This document shows positions 6,464 through 11,491 of a stretch of DNA of 11,491 nucleotides, one piece after another. Where the stretch lies: assembly GCA_021819255.1 (NCBI GenBank), contig JAKART010000031.1:1-11491 (forward strand), read 5' to 3'. The notes beneath the pieces were generated by a model. It saw only the letters and a program-made list of their open reading frames with translations, made no database searches and was not told the origin of the DNA. The position numbers were made by a program, and so were the translations under genes. Source of the DNA: Acidobacteriota bacterium (lineage in GTDB: Bacteria > Acidobacteriota > Terriglobia > Terriglobales > Acidobacteriaceae). Within the stretch, counting starts at the first letter, position 1; the number at the start of each line of letters is the position of its first letter.

Positions 6464-8145
6464 CAGCGCACCTCCTGGCGGGCGTCGGTCAGATGAGGGA
6501 TGTGGCTGTTCCTGGCCAAGGCGCTATCCGCCACGGCTGGTGTGGAGTGGATCTGCTCGGTGATCTGGGCGCTCGGTGGAGCGCCGGATGGCGCAATTTC
6601 CGTAGCGGTGGGGGCGCCGTAGGTGTCAATCGCCCGCATCCACAGCGGAGAGGCGATGCCCATGATGAGGAAGAGAGCGGCGAAAGGCCAGAGCTCAAGA
6701 TGCTCGCGGCTGCAAAGATCCCAACCTTGAACCTCTTGCGTCCGAACCCCGGGCGATCCATAGAAGACGCGTTGAATCATCCACAGCATGTACCCCGCGC
6801 CGAAGATGACGCCCGTGGCGCCAAGGGTGGTCCAGAGTACGTGGTGAACCACGATCGATTGCATCGTGCCGGAGAGGATCAGGAACTCGCCTACGAATCC
6901 ATTCAGCATCGGCAGGCCCACGGCGGCCAGCGAAGTGATGACGAACATCGTCGCCATCCAGGGATGGCGGCTCGCCAGTCCGCCGTAATCTCGCATCTCG
7001 TAGGTTCCGTAACGCTCATACAGCAGCCCCAGAAGCAGGAAGAAGGCGGCTCCAATCAGGCTCTCGTTGAGGATCTGGAAGATGCCCCCGTCCATGCCCA
7101 GCACAGTGAAGGTGAAGATGCCCAGAACCACAAAGGAGACGTGCGCCAGCGTGGAGAAGGCTGCCAGCTTCTTAAGGTCAGTTCGGATCAGGGCGATCAG
7201 CGACCCGTAGGCAATGCCGGCTGCGCCCAGCGCAATCAGCAGCGGCGCCATATGGCGGGATTGATCAGCGAAGATGCCGAAGCTGAAGCGCAGGATGGAG
7301 TAGAGGCCCAGTTTGCCCGCCAGCACCATCACTGCGGCAGTAGGAGCCTCGGTGACCGCGTCTTGCAGCCAGCCATGCAGAGGGAAGATGGGAACCTTGA
7401 CCGCAAACGCGACCAGAAAGGCGATGGAGCAGAGCAGGAGGGCCGTGGGTGAGGCGGCAATATGGTGCGCGCCGGCCAGGGCCTGCAGTGTAGGCAAGTC
7501 AAAGGTTCCGGTCAGGTTGTAGAGCCACAGGATGGCCACCAGAAGAATGGCCGAAGGGATGAAGGCGTAGAGAAAGAACTTGATGGCAGCCCGGCGGCGG
7601 TTTTCGGTACGGCCGAAGGTGGCGATGAGCAGCGCCATGGGAACCAGCGACAGCTCCCAGAAGCCGTAGTAAAGGAACAGGTCGAGGGCCATGAAGATGC
7701 CCAGCATGGCCACCTGCTGCAGCAGGAAAAGGGAATAGAAGAGCCGGGTTCGTCTTTGGACAGCGTTCCAGGAGGCGAGCACGCCCATGGGTGCAAGGAA
7801 GCCTGCCAGCACGATCAGCCACATGCTCAGGCCGTCCACGCCCAGGTGGTAGCGAATGGCCGGGTTGCTGATCCAGGACAGGTTCTGCTCGAACTGGAAG
7901 GTGTGTGGAGATGCGTGATAGTTGAAGTGCGCCGGCAGATGCAGCGTGAGCAGCAGCGTGAGCAGGGTAACCACCAGCGCTCCGGCGGCGTGGCGTTTGC
8001 TGTCAATAGACTCTCCGCCCTTGTCGAAGCCCTCCTGCTCAGGGATCAGGGCGAGCAGAATGGCTCCGGCCAGCGGAGTGGCAAGGATGAGTGTCAGGAT
8101 GATCGGGTCGAAGTTCATTGGATCCTGTGGAGTTTCGTGATGCAT
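6463..8145 (-). CDS. nuoM: NADH-quinone oxidoreductase subunit M (complex I antiporter-like subunit)
   Basis: This encodes up to 560 residues, about 50 more than the E. coli protein, with roughly 14 membrane helices. Proton-path residues are present: E164 in [10 protein letters not shown]250 in [15 protein letters not shown]278 in LAGKLG, H335 in STLAHVSF and E420 in GFVGEFLIL. Where NuoM usually has His in a QMxNHG-type motif, this one has E361 (QILNESLIG). The extra length is a charged insert at about 36-52 after the first helix and a hydrophilic Pro/Ala/Thr-rich tail after about residue 507. The ATG at 8145 is directly joined to AGGAG with no spacer, so it is a poor start; the ATG at 8118 (residue 10), with AGGA 4 bases upstream, begins right at the first helix and may be the real one. 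It ends in a TGATG overlap with nuoN. Confidence 0.96.
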   Translation of the reverse strand: MHHETPQDPMNFDPIILTLILATPLAGAILLALIPEQEGFDKGGESIDSKRHAAGALVVTLLTLLLTLHLPAHFNYHASPHTFQFEQNLSWISNPAIRYHLGVDGLSMWLIVLAGFLAPMGVLASWNAVQRRTRLFYSLFLLQQVAMLGIFMALDLFLYYGFWELSLVPMALLIATFGRTENRRRAAIKFFLYAFIPSAILLVAILWLYNLTGTFDLPTLQALAGAHHIAASPTALLLCSIAFLVAFAVKVPIFPLHGWLQDAVTEAPTAAVMVLAGKLGLYSILRFSFGIFADQSRHMAPLLIALGAAGIAYGSLIALIRTDLKKLAAFSTLAHVSFVVLGIFTFTVLGMDGGIFQILNESLIGAAFFLLLGLLYERYGTYEMRDYGGLASRHPWMATMFVITSLAAVGLPMLNGFVGEFLILSGTMQSIVVHHVLWTTLGATGVIFGAGYMLWMIQRVFYGSPGVRTQEVQGWDLCSREHLELWPFAALFLIMGIASPLWMRAIDTYGAPTATEIAPSGAPPSAQITEQIHSTPAVADSALARNSHIPHLTDARQEVR

Positions 8146-8167
8146 CTCCTGCGCCGGGCCGCAGGAG
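8146..8167 (-). promoter_or_regulatory. Hairpin covering the ribosome-binding sequence between nuoL and nuoM
   Basis: On the nuo strand CTCCTGCG (8167-8160) and CGCAGGAG (8153-8146) form a perfect 8-bp stem with a 6-nt loop. The 3' arm contains AGGAG and touches the ATG at 8145. In mRNA it would hide that ribosome-binding sequence, and it could also act as a processing or stability element between the two genes. The function is inferred. Confidence 0.5.
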
Positions 8168-8175
8168 AAGGAGCG

Positions 8176-10155
8176 TTACCGGAGAAACAGCGCAAGGACG
8201 ATGACGGCGGCGGCTCCGGCGGCGAGCCAGCCGGCGTAAGAACGAATCTTTCCAGATTGCATGTGTCGAACCAGCCAACTGCTGCCGCGCGCCGAGGCGG
8301 CCAGCCCGGCGCCCGTTCCCTGAATCACGCCTCCGTCCACCAGACCGGCAAGGATGAGCCGGGAAAAGGCTAGCAGCGGCGCGACCACAAAGCTCCCGTA
8401 GATCTCGTCGATCCAGTACTTGTGGTAGGCCAGCGAGTAGATGGGCTGGAACCTGCGGGCCAGCTTGGCTCCTGTTCCGGGCTTGCGGTGGTAGAACAGC
8501 CATGCCACGAAGATGCCCAACGCGGCCGTAGCCAGCGAGATGGCAGCCAGAGAGATCTCCAGGCCGTGCGCGGCAGCCGCTACAGCCGGCGCGGCCGCCG
8601 GCACGGCGGCGCCGTGGAAGACCGGGTCAAGGAAGTGGCCGATCACATCGTTGCCGCCCAGAGCCGCTGGAATCCCCACCCAGCCTCCCGCGAGCGAAAG
8701 CACGCCCAGCACCATCAGCGGCAGGGTCATCACCAGCGGAGACTCGTGAATGCCGTTGCCATGGGCTGATGCATGGTTGTTGCCGTGCGAGGCTTGCGCA
8801 AAGCTGGAATGCTCGAAGCGGGACTCGCCGAAGAACGTCTTGAACCAGAGCCGGAACATATAGAAGGAGGTCATTCCAGCGGTCACCAGGCCCACCAGCC
8901 ACAGCAGCTTGGCCAGCGGGTTGGGGGACTGAAAGGTCTGGAAGAGAATCTCGTCCTTGGAGAAAAATCCCGAGAAAGGCCACACGCCGGAGATTGCGAA
9001 GGTGGCCGCTGTCATGGTCCAGAACGTGATGGGGATCTTTTTCCATAAGCCGCCCATGAAGCGCATATCCTGTTCGCCGGAGAGCGCATGAATCACTGAA
9101 CCGGCGGAGAGAAACAGCAGGTCCTTGAAGAAGGCGTGAGTCATCAGATGGAAGATGCCGGCAGAATAAGCTCCGACGCCGCAGGCCAGAAACATGTAGC
9201 CGAGCTGCGAGACGGTGGAATAGGCCAGCACGCGCTTGATGTCATGCTGCACCATGCCCATGGTGGCCGCAAACAGGGCCGTGAGCGCTCCAGTCACGGC
9301 GACCACCGTCAGCGCGAGAGGCGAGTGGTCAAACAGCACATGGCAGCGGGCGATCATGTAGACGCCGGCGGTCACCATGGTCGCCGCGTGAATCAGGGCA
9401 GAGACCGGGGTGGGGCCTTCCATGGCGTCCGGCAGCCAGACGTAGAGAGGAATCTGCGCGGACTTGCCGGCGGCTCCCAGCACCAGCAGCAGGGCAACGG
9501 CGGTGAGAAAGCCGCCGCTCAGCGGTGATGCTGCGATCGTGGCGAAGATGGTGCTGAAGTTCAGCGTTCCGTAGTGAGCCACCAGAAGAAACATGGCCAG
9601 CAGGAAGCCGAAGTCGCCGATGCGGTTCACGATGAACGCCTTCTTGCCGGCGTTGGCGGCTGAGTCCTTCTTGAAGTAAAAGCCGATGAGCAGGTAGCTC
9701 GCCAGGCCGACTCCCTCCCAGCCGACAAACAGCAGAAGGAAGCTGGAGGCCAGCACCAGCATCAGCATGAAGAACATGAAGAGGTTGAGATAGGCGAAGA
9801 AGCGCCAGTATCCCTCTTCGTGCGCCATATAACCGACCGAATAAACGTGGATCAGGAAGCCGACTCCGGTGACCACCCCAAGCATCACCAGGGTAAGGTG
9901 GTCCACCGTGAAGGCAAAGTTCACATGGAAGCCGGAGACGGCGATCCAGGGCACGCTGGAGAGGAAGATCTCCGGAGGACCGCCTGTGGCGGTCATCACC
10001 ATCCAGAGCTTGGAAACCAGCAGCGCGGGCAGCAGCGTGGCCGTGAGCGCAAGGGCGGAGACCACGGCGCGTGGAAAATTGCGTCCAGCCAGTCCGTTGA
10101 TCAGAAAGCCGGAGAAGGGAAGGATCGGAATGAGCCAGAGCAGTTGAGGATTCAT
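8176..10155 (-). CDS. nuoL: NADH-quinone oxidoreductase subunit L (distal antiporter-like subunit)
   Basis: This encodes 659 residues, somewhat longer than the E. coli protein. NuoL is the distal proton channel of the membrane arm and carries the long amphipathic lateral helix near its C-terminus. Signature residues are present: E147 in FVGWEGVGLASYLLIGF, D181 in RIGDFGF, K231 in GKSAQIPLYVWLPDAMEGPT, H256 in SALIHAATMVTAGVY, K344 in HAFFKDLLF and K400 in GFFSKDEIL. Two places look unusual: HAFFKDLLF, where the family normally has Ala after the Lys, and GVWPFSGFF, where Trp stands in an otherwise Pro/aliphatic turn. A His/Asn-rich loop (about 430-460) and an Ala-rich stretch (about 490-508) account for much of the extra length. 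The Shine-Dalgarno sequence before the start is weak; nuoK ends 68 bp upstream. Confidence 0.97.
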   Translation of the reverse strand: MNPQLLWLIPILPFSGFLINGLAGRNFPRAVVSALALTATLLPALLVSKLWMVMTATGGPPEIFLSSVPWIAVSGFHVNFAFTVDHLTLVMLGVVTGVGFLIHVYSVGYMAHEEGYWRFFAYLNLFMFFMLMLVLASSFLLLFVGWEGVGLASYLLIGFYFKKDSAANAGKKAFIVNRIGDFGFLLAMFLLVAHYGTLNFSTIFATIAASPLSGGFLTAVALLLVLGAAGKSAQIPLYVWLPDAMEGPTPVSALIHAATMVTAGVYMIARCHVLFDHSPLALTVVAVTGALTALFAATMGMVQHDIKRVLAYSTVSQLGYMFLACGVGAYSAGIFHLMTHAFFKDLLFLSAGSVIHALSGEQDMRFMGGLWKKIPITFWTMTAATFAISGVWPFSGFFSKDEILFQTFQSPNPLAKLLWLVGLVTAGMTSFYMFRLWFKTFFGESRFEHSSFAQASHGNNHASAHGNGIHESPLVMTLPLMVLGVLSLAGGWVGIPAALGGNDVIGHFLDPVFHGAAVPAAAPAVAAAAHGLEISLAAISLATAALGIFVAWLFYHRKPGTGAKLARRFQPIYSLAYHKYWIDEIYGSFVVAPLLAFSRLILAGLVDGGVIQGTGAGLAASARGSSWLVRHMQSGKIRSYAGWLAAGAAAVIVLALFLR

Positions 10156-10223
10156 TGTTCCATTCGATGTTCTTCTGCTGCGTAAAACGTGGGACCGATG
10201 CGGCTATGGGAGAACGAAGGGCT

Positions 10224-10532
10224 TCAGTTCTTGAGCATGTCCACCTCGTCGACGTTGAGGGTCCGACGCGTCCGGAAAAGTGCGATGATGATGGCCAGTC
10301 CGACTGCGGCTTCCGCAGCGGCCACCACCATCACGAAGAAGACGAAGATCTGGCCCGAGATCTGGCGCCAAACGTGGGCAAAAGCAACAAAGGTGAGATT
10401 CACCGCGTTGAGCATCAGCTCAATGGACATGAAGATGGTGATCACGTTGCGCTTGATGAGAAAGGCGGCGATGCCGATGCAGAAGAGAACAGCCGCCAGG
10501 ATAAGGTAGTAGGCGATGGGTACGGTGATCAT
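10224..10532 (-). CDS. nuoK: NADH-quinone oxidoreductase subunit K
   Basis: This encodes 102 residues, the standard size of NuoK, a three-helix subunit homologous to MrpC that lies between NuoJ and NuoN in the membrane arm. The two membrane glutamates needed for proton transfer are present: E38 in [13 protein letters not shown] and E74 in [11 protein letters not shown]. The start at 10532 is chosen because it gives the typical [11 protein letters not shown]-terminus and has GGGGAG about 12 bases upstream. A longer reading of the same frame runs on upstream but lacks family likeness. The start codon overlaps the stop of the small upstream ORF as ATGA. Confidence 0.96.
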   Translation of the reverse strand: MITVPIAYYLILAAVLFCIGIAAFLIKRNVITIFMSIELMLNAVNLTFVAFAHVWRQISGQIFVFFVMVVAAAEAAVGLAIIIALFRTRRTLNVDEVDMLKN

Positions 10533-10642
10533 GACTCGATTTCTCCCCAGCTTTTGACAATGAGAACGCCGGCCGCACTGCAGCCGACCAAAAGCATCCA
10601 GGCCGTGGTGAGCACCGCAAAGCCGCCACAAGGAATGGTCAT
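10529..10642 (-). CDS. Small single-span membrane protein of unknown function between nuoJ and nuoK
   Basis: This is a 37-codon ORF, too short for usual gene calling and of no family I recognise. Three sequence facts support translation. AAAGGAG lies 8 bases before its ATG, inside the last codons of nuoJ. The ATG begins 2 bases after the nuoJ stop. Its TGA overlaps the nuoK start as ATGA, the same kind of junction used in the rest of the operon. The product begins MTIPCGGF, has one hydrophobic segment at about residues 7-29 (including [16 protein letters not shown]), then Lys30 and an acidic end (GEIES). LVGC at 18-21 resembles a lipobox, but no basic residue precedes it, so a plain membrane span is likelier. 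By context it could be an accessory complex I subunit or a coupling peptide that sets nuoK translation. A chance ORF remains possible. Confidence 0.6.
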   Translation of the reverse strand: MTIPCGGFAVLTTAWMLLVGCSAAGVLIVKSWGEIES

Positions 10643-10644
10643 GC

Positions 10645-11151
10645 TTAGAGCTCCTTTCGCGCCAGCACCACCGCTCCCAGAATGGCGATGAGGATGAGAA
10701 TGGAGGTGACTTCAAAGGGAAGCAGCAGCGTGGTGAACAGAGTGTGGGATATCTCGCCGATATTGGAGACGGCGCCGGAGAGATATCCTCCCAGCCCTGT
10801 TGAGCCAAGCCGGCTACGCTCCGAGAGGAAGACGAAACTGAGCAGGCAGAAGATGGCGGCTGCGCCGGGGATGCCCGCGATGTAAGCGATCTTCGAGCCA
10901 TGCGTCTCCTCTTCCTCACCTGCGTTCAGCAGCATGACGACGAAGATGAAGAGAACCATGATGGCGCCCGCGTAGACGATCACCTGGGCTGCGGCAAGAA
11001 ACTCCGCACCCAGTGACCAGTAGAGGACCGCCAGCGACATCATGACGACTACCAGGGAGAGCGCGGAGTTGATGGGATGGCGCTGGAAGAGCAGATTCAG
11101 GGCTCCTGCTACCGCCAATAGACCGAAGAGGATGAAGAGTACGAGTTCCAT
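10645..11151 (-). CDS. nuoJ: NADH-quinone oxidoreductase subunit J
   Basis: This encodes 168 residues with five predicted membrane helices, as expected for NuoJ (ND6 homologue), which links the quinone-site end of the membrane arm to the proton channels. The best-conserved part is helix 3 at 59-76 ([18 protein letters not shown]), the segment known for its pi-bulge rearrangement in complex I structures. An acidic loop (EEEE, 79-82) follows it. The C-terminus reads [13 protein letters not shown], and the codons for that last KEL hold the Shine-Dalgarno sequence of the next small ORF. The start at 11151 gives the usual [11 protein letters not shown]-terminus; the ribosome-binding match before it is weak. 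Confidence 0.96.
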   Translation of the reverse strand: MELVLFILFGLLAVAGALNLLFQRHPINSALSLVVVMMSLAVLYWSLGAEFLAAAQVIVYAGAIMVLFIFVVMLLNAGEEEETHGSKIAYIAGIPGAAAIFCLLSFVFLSERSRLGSTGLGGYLSGAVSNIGEISHTLFTTLLLPFEVTSILILIAILGAVVLARKEL

Positions 11152-11247
11152 CGGGGCTATCGATTCCAGAGAGTTCGTGTGCCGCGGGTTGCTGAATCGT
11201 GATTTTCACATGGAGCGCAGGGAGGAATCCGTGATCTCCATAACCGA

Positions 11248-11491
11248 TTAACCGTGGTACGCCAGGGCCAGCGCCGTAGCCAGGATGTTGACCATGGCCA
11301 CGGGCAGAAGAAACTTCCAGCCAAATCCCATGAGCTGGTCATAACGAAAGCGGGGAAGGGTGCCGCGCACCCAGATGTAAAGCAGAAGGAAAGCAAAGAC
11401 CTTGGCCACGAACCAGAAGATGGAGATCAGTCCGGAGACGATGGCGCCTGAGGCGATAGGGTCAAAGAGATGGCCGAAAGGGCTGGAGGCG
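11248..11491 (-). CDS. nuoH: NADH-quinone oxidoreductase subunit H, C-terminal part (runs off the window)
   Basis: The last 80 or so residues of NuoH are present, ending at the TAA at 11248-11250. The NuoH-typical [20 protein letters not shown] segment, followed by [15 protein letters not shown], leaves no doubt about the family. NuoH (ND1 homologue) anchors the peripheral arm and forms part of the quinone chamber. Its N-terminal part lies beyond 11491. The next gene is nuoJ, 96 bp downstream, with no nuoI between them. Confidence 0.95.
   Translation of the reverse strand, partial: ASSPFGHLFDPIASGAIVSGLISIFWFVAKVFAFLLLYIWVRGTLPRFRYDQLMGFGWKFLLPVAMVNILATALALAYHG

Noticed and set aside
5117..8373. 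Long + strand ORFs (459, 319 and 303 codons) opposite nuoN, nuoM and nuoL
   Set aside because: They are antisense to clear nuo genes, are rich in Gln, Gly, Arg and Glu as expected for the complement of GC-rich membrane-protein codons, and show no family features.
11203..11238. 11-codon ORF between nuoH and nuoJ
   Set aside because: No Shine-Dalgarno sequence, no hydrophobic segment and no coupling to nuoJ; very short ORFs are expected by chance.
1..11491. CRISPR array, tRNA or rRNA genes
   Set aside because: No regularly spaced repeats and no tRNA- or rRNA-like sequence were seen; the only direct repeat is the pair of palindromic elements.

Overview
The window looks like a chromosomal segment from a moderately GC-rich bacterium, most likely an Acidobacteriota (Terriglobia/Acidobacteriaceae-like). 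This is inferred from a complex I operon beside a GH79 glucuronidase-like enzyme, Tat-type secreted hydrolases and IS debris; no rRNA or taxonomic marker is present, so the assignment is tentative.

The window has two parts. The left part (1-4975) is accessory DNA. It is bracketed by two direct copies (7-94 and 4777-4864, 85 of 88 bases identical) of a short palindromic, non-coding repeat. Between them lie the 3' end of an IS3-family transposase, a non-coding stretch rich in dyad symmetry, a Tat-exported sulfatase on the + strand, a heavily decayed IS5-family transposase, and on the - strand a Tat-type secreted GH79-like glycoside hydrolase with both catalytic glutamates. The sulfatase is visibly more AT-rich than the genes to its right, which suggests import. 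Sulfatase plus glucuronidase-like hydrolase suggests use of sulfated or uronic-acid-bearing polysaccharides, but the two genes converge and are separated by an IS relic, so joint regulation is not shown.

The right part (4976-11491) is a compact - strand block encoding the membrane arm of NADH:quinone oxidoreductase (complex I): nuoH (3' end only), nuoJ, nuoK, nuoL, nuoM and nuoN. The proton-channel subunits keep the key charged residues in the membrane. nuoI is not in its common place between nuoH and nuoJ.

The most interesting observation is a 37-codon single-membrane-span ORF between nuoJ and nuoK (10529-10642, - strand). It has a strong Shine-Dalgarno sequence inside the nuoJ 3' end, starts 2 nt after the nuoJ stop and overlaps the nuoK start as ATGA. 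It could be an undescribed accessory small protein of this complex I. A second notable point is a perfect 8-bp hairpin that covers the ribosome-binding sequence at the upstream possible nuoM start.
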